Origin: Lautropia sp. | Lineage (GTDB): Bacteria; Pseudomonadota; Gammaproteobacteria; Burkholderiales; Burkholderiaceae_E | Length of the DNA stretch: 64,000 nucleotides | Direction of reading: 5' to 3' | Assembly (NCBI GenBank): GCA_030528325.1 | Contig: JAUMZD010000006.1 | Location: forward strand, 1-64,000 | Part shown: positions 35,035 to 44,140 of the stretch, piece by piece | How the letters are laid out: every line of letters starts with the position of its first letter | Numbering within the stretch: position 1 is the stretch's first letter | The notes under the pieces: generated by a model | The model's database searches: none | Seen by the model: only the letters and a program-made list of their open reading frames with translations | Told to the model about the DNA's origin: nothing | Position numbers and translations under genes: made by a program

Positions 35035-36579
35035 ATGCCGCCTGAACTGCCGCCAAAGGATCGCGCCTCCATGTCCAGCTCCCTCCGACCCGTCAGCCTC
35101 ATCGGTATCGGCGCCATTGCCGGGGTTGCCCTCAGCCTTGGCCTGAGCGCAGTGGCACAAAAGGAAGATGCCCGCACGGCCCTGCCACTGGACGAGCTTC
35201 GCCAGTTCAGCGAAGTCTTCGGCACCATCAAGTCCTTCTATGTCGAACCGGTCAAGGACGGCAAGCTGATCACCGACGCGATCAGCGGCATGCTGACCGG
35301 CCTTGACCCGCACTCGGCCTACCTCGATGAATCGGCCTTCAGCGAGCTTCAGGTCAGCACGCAGGGCCAGTTCGGTGGTCTGGGCATCGAGATCGGCACC
35401 GAAGACGGCTTCGTCAAGGTCGTCTCCCCCATCGAGGACACCCCGGCGGCGAAGGCCGGCGTCAAGGCTGGCGACCTGATCGTCAAGATCGGCGACACCC
35501 CCACCAAGGGCATGCCGCTCGACCAGGCCGTCAAGCTGATGCGCGGCAAACCCAAGAGCCCGATCACGCTCACCATCTCGCGCAAGGGGGTCAACGAACC
35601 GATCGTCCTGACGATCGTGCGCGACATCATCAAGGTGCAATCCGTGCGCAGCAAGATGCTGGAACCGGGCATCGGTTATGTCCGCATCTCGCAGTTCCAG
35701 GAACACACGGTCGACAGCCTGGCCAAGCACCTGACCCAGCTCGGCAAGCAGGGGCCGGTCAAATCGCTGATTCTCGACCTGCGCAACGACCCGGGCGGCC
35801 TGCTGCATGGCGCCATCGGCGTCTCGGCAGCCTTCCTGCAACCGCGCATGGAAGTGACCTCGACCGACGGGCGTACCGAAGATGCCAAGCGCAGCTACTA
35901 CGCCAGCCCCGAAGACTACCTGTATGGCGGCTCGCGCATCGACCGTATCGCCACCCTGCCCGCCTGGACGAAAACCGCCCGGATGGTCGTGCTCGTCAAT
36001 GCCGGCTCGGCATCGGCCTCCGAGATCGTCGCCGGCGCCCTGCAGGATCACAAGCGTGCCGTCGTCATGGGCACCCAGACCTTCGGCAAGGGCTCGGTTC
36101 AGACCATCCTGCCGCTGGCCGACCGCAAGACGGCCATCAAGCTGACGACCGCCCGCTATTACACCCCGAACGGCCGTTCGATCCAGGCACGTGGCATCGT
36201 CCCCGACTACACCGTCGAGGAAACGGCTGATGGCGACATCAACAACTTCCGCATCCGCGAGGCCGATCTGCAGCGCCACCTCAGCAACGATCGCGACAGC
36301 ACGCCGGAAGTGAAGTCATCCGCCCCGTCCTCGACCGACCAGCAGCGACTGCGCAACCTGAAGCCGATCGAGTTCGGCGTGCCCGCCAGCGACTTCCAGC
36401 TGATGCAGGCGCTGAACTACCTGAACGGCAAGCCGGTGCAGAAAACGCCGGCCTCCGCAAAGGCCAGCGATGCGAAGACCGCCGCCTCGGACAAGGCCGA
36501 CAGGCCGGCCTCCAAAGCCGTGTCCAGGGACCCGGTCAACAAGGCCCCGGCTGGCGGCGAGGACAAACCGTCCAGATAA
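35035..36579 (+). CDS. ctpA: C-terminal processing peptidase (S41 family)
   Basis: The periplasmic serine protease trims or degrades envelope proteins. The 514-aa product has a signal-anchor (VSLIGIGAIAGVALSLGLS), a PDZ domain (GLGIEIGTEDGFVKVV ... AGVKAGDLIVKIGD), and the S41 core with LRNDPGGLL, the nucleophile in NAGSASASEIVAGALQD (about 323-339) and the general base lysine in FGKGSVQTILPL. The last 80 residues are Lys/Ala/Pro-rich. ATG 35071 is an alternative start. In this position, after gpmA and before a moeB-like gene, it matches other Burkholderiales. Confidence 0.95.
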   Translation: MPPELPPKDRASMSSSLRPVSLIGIGAIAGVALSLGLSAVAQKEDARTALPLDELRQFSEVFGTIKSFYVEPVKDGKLITDAISGMLTGLDPHSAYLDESAFSELQVSTQGQFGGLGIEIGTEDGFVKVVSPIEDTPAAKAGVKAGDLIVKIGDTPTKGMPLDQAVKLMRGKPKSPITLTISRKGVNEPIVLTIVRDIIKVQSVRSKMLEPGIGYVRISQFQEHTVDSLAKHLTQLGKQGPVKSLILDLRNDPGGLLHGAIGVSAAFLQPRMEVTSTDGRTEDAKRSYYASPEDYLYGGSRIDRIATLPAWTKTARMVVLVNAGSASASEIVAGALQDHKRAVVMGTQTFGKGSVQTILPLADRKTAIKLTTARYYTPNGRSIQARGIVPDYTVEETADGDINNFRIREADLQRHLSNDRDSTPEVKSSAPSSTDQQRLRNLKPIEFGVPASDFQLMQALNYLNGKPVQKTPASAKASDAKTAASDKADRPASKAVSRDPVNKAPAGGEDKPSR

Positions 36580-36701
36580 AGGCGGCAGGTCGACACGCAT
36601 GGCCCACCACTCGGCCCACCACCCAGCGGCGCCCAGGTAAAAAAAACCGGTGGTGCCCGTTCCCCTTTCAGGCCTCTGGCCCCTGCCAGGGCCCCTTGTA
36701 C

Positions 36702-37538
36702 ATGAAGGACGAGCAACTGCTGCGTTACAGCCGGCACATCCTGCTGGATGAGATCGGCATCGAAGCCCAGGAACGCTTGCTGGCCAGTACGATGCTGGTC
36801 GTCGGCGCCGGCGGCCTCGGCTCGCCTGCCGCCCTCTATCTGGCCGCCGCAGGCGTGGGCCGCCTGATGCTGGCCGATGGTGACACGGTCGATCTCACGA
36901 ACCTCCAGCGCCAGATCCTGCACTATCAGGATCGGGTCGGCATGGAGAAAACCGCCTCGGCCCAGCTCACCCTGAAGGCGCTGAACCCGGAAGTCGAGGT
37001 GCTGGCACTGCCACGCCTGCCCGCTGACACGACTGACACGGCAGCCTGCCCGACGTCCGATGACGACGGTACAGGCACGCGAGCCGACACGACAGCAGGC
37101 ACGTTGCCACCAAGCACACTCTCGGCCGCCATCGCACAAGCCGATGTCGTGCTCGACTGCAGCGACAACTTCCCCACCCGGCAGGCCATCAACCATTACT
37201 GCGTCGAGCACCGCAAACCGCTGGTCTCCGGGGCTGCCATCCGCTTCGATGGTCAGGTGGCCGTCTTCGACCCCAGGAAGCCGGCCTCACCCTGCTACCA
37301 CTGCCTCTTTCCCGAAGGCGAGAACCTTGAGGAAACCCGCTGCTCGCAGATGGGCGTGTTCGCCCCGCTGACGGGTATCGTCGGCACGATGCAGGCAGCC
37401 GAAGCCCTGAAGCTGGCCGGCCAGTTCGGCACCCCCATGAGCGGACGGCTGATCCTGATCGACGCACGCACGCTTCGCTTCACCGACATCCGTGTGCCGC
37501 GGGATCCGGGGTGCCCAGTCTGCAAGACACGGCACTGA
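36702..37538 (+). CDS. moeB: MoeB/ThiF-family adenylyltransferase
   Basis: The enzyme adenylates the C-terminus of a sulfur-carrier protein (MoaD or ThiS). The 278-aa product has LLRYSRHILLDEIGIEAQE, nucleotide loop VVGAGGLGSPAALYL (about 34-48), DTVDLTNLQRQILH, catalytic DCSDNFPTRQAIN, zinc sites CYHC and CPVC, and a cysteine in EETRCSQMGVFAPL. Residues about 105-140 form a Thr/Asp-rich insert not typical of the family. ATG 36702 is preferred over TTG 36696. Confidence 0.92.
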   Translation: MKDEQLLRYSRHILLDEIGIEAQERLLASTMLVVGAGGLGSPAALYLAAAGVGRLMLADGDTVDLTNLQRQILHYQDRVGMEKTASAQLTLKALNPEVEVLALPRLPADTTDTAACPTSDDDGTGTRADTTAGTLPPSTLSAAIAQADVVLDCSDNFPTRQAINHYCVEHRKPLVSGAAIRFDGQVAVFDPRKPASPCYHCLFPEGENLEETRCSQMGVFAPLTGIVGTMQAAEALKLAGQFGTPMSGRLILIDARTLRFTDIRVPRDPGCPVCKTRH

Positions 37539-37691
37539 GAAGTGTCAGGACGTGCAGTCGTGCGAACCGTACGGCGTCGCAGACCTGCCGCCCGAGTCCT
37601 GTCCGAACCCGCTGCATGCAGCCAGCATCCGTAGCAGCAGTGGAAAAAGGGCCACAACGATCCTTCCGTGCACCCGGCAACTATCCTGCCG

Positions 37692-39674
37692 TCAGACAGA
37701 CATCCGGGCCGATCGGATTCGCCGGCGACGCTGTTGGGTCGAGACACCTGCGGGTGCAAGGTCATGCACGCGCAGCCCACCCCGGTGCAACAGATCGACG
37801 ACAGCCAGTCCCCCTGCCTGATTGAAGGTATGCAAGCCACGCACACCACTCAGGCCCTTCAGCAGGCCGGGAGAAACGACCCGTACCAGTTCTTCCCGAT
37901 ACTCCGTCGGGCTCAAAGCCGTAATCCGGTAAATGGCCATCCCGTGACCATAGCAATCAAAGGTCTGGATCTGCCCATAACGGAATATCCCTTCCGCCGA
38001 CACCGACAATCCGGCGTTTCTACCGCCATAACTGTCGATACGCAGCGGATTCATCGGATGAGGCGTCCAATGGGCAGACAGGGGATTGTCCGCATGAAAA
38101 AGATGAAGCTCCGAATGGAAATCCCTGGTTGCCGCAACCAACGTGCCGGCCGTTCGGTCGAGGTTCGTCAACATCCACCAACGTCCATTCGCCTCGAACA
38201 GCATTGTGTCAACGGCAGAGACGTCCCGCATCAGCGTGGCCGCAGGGGTCCAGCGAGTCGGATAGTCCTCGGCGCACCACACCGTGATGCACCCACTACC
38301 AGCCGATTCAGGGCATAGATAATGCTGGCCCTCCCACAGAAAATGAAAGGGGAAGGACAGATGGTGTTCCGTCTGGATCACCTTCCCCAGATGCTTGAGG
38401 CGTACCTCTGGCCCCTGCCCGAGGCTGCGTGACAGCGTCGTCAACTCCAACGCGGAGATATGCCCCCGCTTGCGTCTCGGCGACCACTCCTCCACAAATA
38501 CTACCGGGCGTTGGTCCGGACTCAGCGCCGGCACCAAAAACGGATCCGCCTGAAATCGGCGTCCTGGCGTGCCTGCGGGTCGAACCTTGGAAAAGTCGAC
38601 TGCCGCCGGATTGCCCGCATAGGTAAACCCCAGTTGCCAGGTATAAGAACGCCCACGACGGGCATCCCAGGTTTTGCGCCCTAACCGCTGCAGGCTCCGT
38701 ACGAGATAGGCGAACATCATCGATAGAGGAACTGGCGCCACACGGGACGGATTCAGCGCCGGAGGCAGCTCTCGCTCACGACCCCGCAGATGGGTAGCCT
38801 GTGGCCCCTCAGGCCATATCCGGCGATGGAGTGCAGAGACTGCTCTCCCCGCCGCCCCTTCCTTCAGCGGGGCACGATCCTTCACCGAAGCAGCCAGCCC
38901 GCCAGCGACTGCCCCTGACAGGCCGGCGTGTCTGCCCAGAGCATTCCCTGCCGCAGCCTCCCGCCCGACAACCTTCCTGGAGACAGGGACTCCCTCCTGA
39001 GCCCGGGTACCGCCGATGCCTTCCGGGCTCAGATGCCAATCCCGGCACTGCGATATCGCATCTTTCAGCATGCGAAGGCCGGCTGCCAGCAACATCGCCC
39101 TCGTACGACCAAGACTCCAATGCGGCTGAAACCAGCCCCGGCGAATGATCCACGGCGTTGAACCGGCCTCCCCACTCAGGGCATAAAGCACCATTCCTGC
39201 CTGATTCATGCCGTAAAGGCACTCCCTCAGGCCCAGCCCCGTCTGATCAGGTGACGCGCTCAAACTGAAATCCAGGCCTATCGCCCCATAACGGCAACCT
39301 GCCGCCATCTTCCGCGTCCAATCATCCGGCACGCCACCAGCCCGAATCAGCAGGTCGACGGTCTCCCCTGCGTTCCCTCCCGCCTCGAATCCTGACGAAT
39401 CCATCCGCCAGACCCGGGCGGAGACCCTCCCCAAACCAAGCCCGGGATCTCCTGACAGGCCCAGACGTGCCAGTCGTGCATCCAGACGCAGTAGCCAGCG
39501 GCGACATCGACGCCCCAGCGCCCCCCCTGCCTTTCCCCAGACCGGCAACCTGGATGGATACCAGACTCCAACCAGGCTGAATGATGGCTCAGACTCCAGC
39601 CAGGCGATCAAATCCCGCGCATGACGGCTGACCAAGGGTCGCTCGATCAGGACACCAACGCGCAGCTTACTCAT
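37692..39674 (-). CDS. Putative glucosamine inositolphosphorylceramide transferase-like protein
   Basis: The 660-aa protein begins MSKLRVGVLIERPLVSRHARD like the formyltransferase-type N-terminal domain of a family annotated from plant GIPC sugar transferases. The C-terminal half (about 350-650) shows blade-like repeats of a five-bladed propeller (RRFQADPFLVPALSPDQRPVV, HLSFPFHFLWEGQHYLCPES, WMLTNLDRTAGTL, GGRNAGLSVSAEGI). Bacterial members sit in exopolysaccharide clusters; an acyl- or glycosyl-transfer role is unproven. The middle region (about 215-320) is low-complexity and Ala/Gly/Arg-rich. The gene ends the minus-strand half of locus 2, behind the wzc-phosphatase pair. Confidence 0.6.
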   Translation of the reverse strand: MSKLRVGVLIERPLVSRHARDLIAWLESEPSFSLVGVWYPSRLPVWGKAGGALGRRCRRWLLRLDARLARLGLSGDPGLGLGRVSARVWRMDSSGFEAGGNAGETVDLLIRAGGVPDDWTRKMAAGCRYGAIGLDFSLSASPDQTGLGLRECLYGMNQAGMVLYALSGEAGSTPWIIRRGWFQPHWSLGRTRAMLLAAGLRMLKDAISQCRDWHLSPEGIGGTRAQEGVPVSRKVVGREAAAGNALGRHAGLSGAVAGGLAASVKDRAPLKEGAAGRAVSALHRRIWPEGPQATHLRGRERELPPALNPSRVAPVPLSMMFAYLVRSLQRLGRKTWDARRGRSYTWQLGFTYAGNPAAVDFSKVRPAGTPGRRFQADPFLVPALSPDQRPVVFVEEWSPRRKRGHISALELTTLSRSLGQGPEVRLKHLGKVIQTEHHLSFPFHFLWEGQHYLCPESAGSGCITVWCAEDYPTRWTPAATLMRDVSAVDTMLFEANGRWWMLTNLDRTAGTLVAATRDFHSELHLFHADNPLSAHWTPHPMNPLRIDSYGGRNAGLSVSAEGIFRYGQIQTFDCYGHGMAIYRITALSPTEYREELVRVVSPGLLKGLSGVRGLHTFNQAGGLAVVDLLHRGGLRVHDLAPAGVSTQQRRRRIRSARMSV

Positions 39675-39722
39675 GACCCCTCCGAACCCAAATCAACCTG
39701 GGCCAGCGCCCAGGCACCACCA

Positions 39723-40499
39723 TCACCAGCGACTGTAAGCCAGCGCCTTGACGGATGCGCCGGCATGCTCCCCCATGCTCACCCGTCCTTCCAGAAGCCG
39801 GCCGGGTGCAGTCTTCGTCAGCCGGTCTGCCACCTCCTCGCCATAATGCCTGTACAGGTGGCGATAGGCCGCTTTCATCCGGGAGGTACGATGACGCAGA
39901 TTGTGAGCATCCGAAGCAACGACCGTAGCCCAATCACGCTGAAGAATGGCCTGGGCACAATCGCGTGCCCGATCACCGAACTCACCGATGACCGACGCCG
40001 CCGTCAACTGCAACAGGCACCCTTCTTCCACAAAAGGCTCGAGCGACTGAATCTTGTCCATCACCATCTTGTTCCGCTCCGGATGAGCCAGCATCGGCAG
40101 CACACCCTCCCGGATCAGGTACCTCACCGCACTGATCGCATTGGGCGGAATCCTGCCATCCGGCAACTCCAGCAACATCACCTTCATGCCATCCCAGCCC
40201 CCGATGAAAGGAATTTCCCCCTCGGAAAGCAGACGCAGCGACTCTGGCAGCAGATGAACCTCTGCCCCCAGAAACAACTCCACCTCGATTCCCTTCGAAG
40301 CCACCAGGTTGCGAAAGGCCTCGAACCTCGGCAATAGAAAACTCAGGGAGTTATCCCACCTTCCCGCATAGATATGCGGTGTCAGCACAAGCTTCCGGAC
40401 ACCATCTGCATACGCACGCTTGATCAGTTTCAACGCAGTCTGCAAATCGCTGGCACCATCATCAACAGCGGGCAGATAATGGCAATGAACGTCAATCAC
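39723..40499 (-). CDS. CpsB/YwqE-family PHP-type tyrosine phosphatase (copy 1)
   Basis: The 258-aa manganese-dependent phosphatase is expected to dephosphorylate the partner tyrosine kinase. PHP motifs: MIDVHCHYLPAVDDGA (His5/His7), TPHIY, HPERNK and SDAHN. It lies 16 bp after the wzc gene, a kinase-phosphatase pair of the type that controls chain length in exopolysaccharide synthesis. A paralogue is at 52444-53220. Confidence 0.92.
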   Translation of the reverse strand: MIDVHCHYLPAVDDGASDLQTALKLIKRAYADGVRKLVLTPHIYAGRWDNSLSFLLPRFEAFRNLVASKGIEVELFLGAEVHLLPESLRLLSEGEIPFIGGWDGMKVMLLELPDGRIPPNAISAVRYLIREGVLPMLAHPERNKMVMDKIQSLEPFVEEGCLLQLTAASVIGEFGDRARDCAQAILQRDWATVVASDAHNLRHRTSRMKAAYRHLYRHYGEEVADRLTKTAPGRLLEGRVSMGEHAGASVKALAYSRW

Positions 40500-40515
40500 C
40501 CAAAGACCACCTTTC

Positions 40516-42792
40516 TTAAGAAATCAATGACTTTCGCTGAGCAGCCTGATTAACTACGGTACCTTTTTTTCGCTTCGACCGCTTTCCGGCCGAGCCATAA
40601 CTCTGGCGATAACCGTAGCGAGCATAACCAGAGTTTTCACCATAGAAACGATCAGCCTGGGCAAAATCATGCGCATTCAACACCACGCCCAGAACCGATA
40701 TACCAGCCTTGTCAATACGGTGCAGTGCTCTGCGGATGACCTGCAATGAAGTGCTGTCAGAACGTGCGACAAAAATCATGCTGGACGCACTACGCCCCAG
40801 GATCAACGCATCCGAAACCAGCTGAACCGGCGGACAGTCGATGATGATGGTGTCAAAATCCTGCTGCAACTCCGATATCAACCCATCGAAGCCTGCGTTC
40901 ATCAACAGATCCAGTGCATTACCTACTGCACGGCCAGCACCGATCACCTTCAAATCCGTTCCGGGAACACTTTTGATACATTGAGCCAAAGCAGCCCGTT
41001 TCGTCAATAGCTGAACCAGACCAGGTGTGCCGTGTGTCAAGCCGAGCGACGAAAAAACCGCTGGACGGCGTAAATCGCAGTCAATCAACAGTACACGGCG
41101 TGTCGCTGACAGAGCTGCCGCCAGATTACAGGCAACCGATGTCTTGCCCTCTCCATCCAGCGCCGACGTGACGGCTATCACATTCATGTTCTGCTCAAGC
41201 CCGGCCAAGGTGACAGAAGTCGCCAGTGTCCGGATCGCCTCCGCAAAGAGGGAGTCGGGCATCATCGTCTGCATCCGTGCCGTCTTGGCCGCACCGGCCC
41301 CCTCCAGCTTTGGAACCGCACTCAGCAACGGTCGACCCAGCTTGCCCTCCACATCGTCGGTACGACGGAGCGTATTGCGAATCTGGTCGATCAGCACAAT
41401 GGCGAAAAAACCAACCAACAGGCCAAGCAATGCGCCCATGGCTGTCATCAACAGTTTCTTTGGCTTGACAGGAACGGTCGGCACCTGTGCAGCATCGATC
41501 AAGCGTGCCGCCGGACGCTGAAAATCGCCGGCGGCCGTGACTTCCTTCACACGCGCCAGAAAAGTCTGGTAGAGCTGACGATTGGTCTCCACTTCCTGTT
41601 GCAACTGACGTGCCACGATTTCCTTGCCGCCCAGATCCTTCAGTGCCTGGCGGGCGCTCTCCAGACTTTTCTGCAGCTGATGCTCATTGGCCCGGGCGGC
41701 AGAAAGCTCGCCAGCAATCTCACGCCGAGCCGAGGCCACCTGCCCATGCAGATCCTCCTGTGCCTGCTGCAGTTCCGACAAGGCTTGCTGATACTGGGGG
41801 TGCGCATCCCCCAACTGGCTGCGGACCTCTGCCATGCGCGCCTGTGCAGCACTCTGTGCCTGCCGCGCCCGGGCAACCCCCGGATTGTTGGCGATACCCG
41901 GCGCTCCCATCACCTCCGAAAACTCCGAGCTGCCAGCCTGCTTCTGCGCCTCTTCCGCCGAAGCCAGACGCGCTCTGGCATCGATCAGACGCTGATTCAG
42001 GAACGATATCTGCCGCTCCGAAGCCTCATCGCTGCCACTGGCCACGATCCCGTTTTCACTGCGGTACTCGGCCAGCGCGCGCTCAGACCGGTCCAGACTC
42101 GACTTCAACTGGGCCAACCGGTCATTCAGCCACTGATCGGCCTCACGAGTTGCCGCATAGCGGGCATCCATGTCAGCCCGGATAAAGGCGGTCGGCAACT
42201 CATTGACGATGGCAGCTGCCAGCCGGGGGTCTGCGGACTGAAACGATATCTGCACTAACGGACTCTGATGCGTGCGCGTTACCTTGAGATTCTGCTGAAA
42301 ATGTTTCAGCGCCTTCTGCTCCAGCTCCGTCGCGTCGGAGGGAGCCCGGGCTCGCCAGGCCGCCATCACCTCGGACACCGCCCCTCCTGATGCGACGAAC
42401 TCGGGACGCGCGGTCAGGTTGAGGTTTCGAATCACCCGCAACGCCACATCCGAGGTTTGCAGAAACTCGGCCAACCCCTGTTCAACCGGAACGTTGGCAA
42501 TACCGCCCCCCACTTCCTGAATGGACACCGGCCCTTTGGTGGACTCGAACATCAGCGTCGAAGTCGCTTCGTAGATCGGTGTCATTCTCAAACCGATCAC
42601 GAAGGCTGCCACAGCCGCCAGCACCACCGGCACCAGCAGCTTGCGCCGTTCACGTAGCGCCAGGCGCCAGTAATCAACGATCACCGGCGTGGCATGACCC
42701 GAATCCTGGGGCACAAAACGCCCGGGAGGCGCCACATCGAGCGGGGACAGAAACGAAGGCACGACAGATGCCGGCCGCTGACGATCAGACAT
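40516..42792 (-). CDS. Wzc-type polysaccharide co-polymerase/tyrosine autokinase (copy 1)
   Basis: The inner-membrane protein controls polysaccharide chain length and export. In 758 aa it has an N-terminal Wzz domain with first membrane helix (LLVPVVLAAVAAFVIGL), a long periplasmic coiled coil, a second helix (LLMTAMGALLGLLVGFFAIVLI) and the BY-kinase domain: Walker A SALDGEGKTS (about 545-554), Walker A' LLIDCDLRRP and Walker B TIIIDCPPVQL. The C-terminal tail holds a tyrosine cluster (FYGENSGYARYGYRQSYG) for autophosphorylation. ATG 42792 is the chosen start; an in-frame ATG at 42849 is possible. Confidence 0.93.
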   Translation of the reverse strand: MSDRQRPASVVPSFLSPLDVAPPGRFVPQDSGHATPVIVDYWRLALRERRKLLVPVVLAAVAAFVIGLRMTPIYEATSTLMFESTKGPVSIQEVGGGIANVPVEQGLAEFLQTSDVALRVIRNLNLTARPEFVASGGAVSEVMAAWRARAPSDATELEQKALKHFQQNLKVTRTHQSPLVQISFQSADPRLAAAIVNELPTAFIRADMDARYAATREADQWLNDRLAQLKSSLDRSERALAEYRSENGIVASGSDEASERQISFLNQRLIDARARLASAEEAQKQAGSSEFSEVMGAPGIANNPGVARARQAQSAAQARMAEVRSQLGDAHPQYQQALSELQQAQEDLHGQVASARREIAGELSAARANEHQLQKSLESARQALKDLGGKEIVARQLQQEVETNRQLYQTFLARVKEVTAAGDFQRPAARLIDAAQVPTVPVKPKKLLMTAMGALLGLLVGFFAIVLIDQIRNTLRRTDDVEGKLGRPLLSAVPKLEGAGAAKTARMQTMMPDSLFAEAIRTLATSVTLAGLEQNMNVIAVTSALDGEGKTSVACNLAAALSATRRVLLIDCDLRRPAVFSSLGLTHGTPGLVQLLTKRAALAQCIKSVPGTDLKVIGAGRAVGNALDLLMNAGFDGLISELQQDFDTIIIDCPPVQLVSDALILGRSASSMIFVARSDSTSLQVIRRALHRIDKAGISVLGVVLNAHDFAQADRFYGENSGYARYGYRQSYGSAGKRSKRKKGTVVNQAAQRKSLIS

Positions 42793-42968
42793 ATTCACTT
42801 TACGTTCGGTCGGCTGGACTGCAGCCTTCCAGAAAAACCCTCGACTCAAGCCTGTCGCTCACGCCGCATGCCGCCGGCAGGACAGTCAAGGGACAGCCGG
42901 CAAGCAAACAGGCCACATCAGACCCCAGGCAAGATCCAGCCTCACATCTTCAAGATACACAGGAGCCG

Positions 42969-44075
42969 CTACGTACTCACCTGCCAGACGTGTCGCCACC
43001 GCGGCAAGACGGACTTCATCGAATAGACTGTCTCCGCCAGTTCCCTTGCGGCAACCTGCAACCCCTGGAAGGAATCAGCATCGGCAGCCAGTGCAGCCGT
43101 CACCTCTGCCAGTGCCTCAGCTGTCGGCCCGATTTCGAGCAATGGCGCACCATGGCGCGCGGCCTCGTCTATCATTTCTCCCAGCACCGCACCTGCGCGA
43201 GTCACCACGACCGGCATGCCCACCTCCAGTGCTTCCAGCAATGCATAGGGCTGCCCTTCCGGAATCAGCGAGGGCAGCCACATGAGATCGTGGGCCAACA
43301 GACACTCCCGGGTCTGCTGTGGCGACACGAAGCCCAGTACACGCACACAGTCTGCCAGACCCATCTCACGAACCTGGTCAGGCAGCTTGTGCAGCATCGG
43401 CCCGCTCCCGGCCATCGACAACTGGGCAGCCACCCCCTGCGTCTTCAGGCGCTGCATGGCTTCGAGACAGAGCATGACACCCTTCTCAGGCACAAGACGA
43501 GAGAGAAACAGGATATGCAGCGGCCGTGCAGTGGCAGGCGACCGGTAGACACGGGGCATCATCTGCACCGCATTGTTTACGGGAATGGCCCGTTGCGCCG
43601 CCGCTCCCCCGATAGCCCGGGATTGTGCCTGACTCAGAACCACCACCCGATCGGCAAGACCCAGAACCCAGCGAGCGCTGCGGCGCAGCCAGATCCTGCC
43701 ATCATCCGGCCCCTGAAGCAGACAACCATGTACCTGATAGATGACCGGCACCCTCAGCAACCTCGCGATCAGGACAAAACCGACATCCCGGGCCACACAG
43801 ACTGGCCGGATGGAACTGTTGACATGTGCGACGACGGAGCGACCGGAACGGCCGGCAGCCTTCAGGGCCCGGGCAAACTCCCTGTAGTCGGTGATCAACC
43901 GCCACAACCGGGCGCTGGCTCCCGCCTCCCCATGGCGACGACCGATCTCGAAGTGCACCAGATCAATCGAAAGATTTGCTGCAATCTGCTCCAGCAATTG
44001 CAGATGGCGTGTAACCCCGCCAACGAGACCTCTGGCCGGACCTGTAGCGATAACGACGGACGAAGTAATGCTCAT
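42969..44075 (-). CDS. Glycosyltransferase family 4
   Basis: The 368-aa cytoplasmic, GT-B fold protein adds a sugar to the lipid-linked repeat. There is the N-terminal GGVTRHLQLLEQIA loop, and the C-terminal half has LFLSRLVPEKGVMLCLEA, VRVLGFVSPQQ, and the donor site SLIPEGQPYALLEALEVGMPVVVT with the E-x7-E pattern. It lies between the wecA-like and wzc genes on the same strand; specificity unknown. Confidence 0.9.
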   Translation of the reverse strand: MSITSSVVIATGPARGLVGGVTRHLQLLEQIAANLSIDLVHFEIGRRHGEAGASARLWRLITDYREFARALKAAGRSGRSVVAHVNSSIRPVCVARDVGFVLIARLLRVPVIYQVHGCLLQGPDDGRIWLRRSARWVLGLADRVVVLSQAQSRAIGGAAAQRAIPVNNAVQMMPRVYRSPATARPLHILFLSRLVPEKGVMLCLEAMQRLKTQGVAAQLSMAGSGPMLHKLPDQVREMGLADCVRVLGFVSPQQTRECLLAHDLMWLPSLIPEGQPYALLEALEVGMPVVVTRAGAVLGEMIDEAARHGAPLLEIGPTAEALAEVTAALAADADSFQGLQVAARELAETVYSMKSVLPRWRHVWQVST

Positions 44076-44140
44076 GAACCCATATCTGCTGCGGTGTTCG
44101 TCTGAGCCCTGGTCCGCTCAGGGCTGGCGACTCTCAGCAG

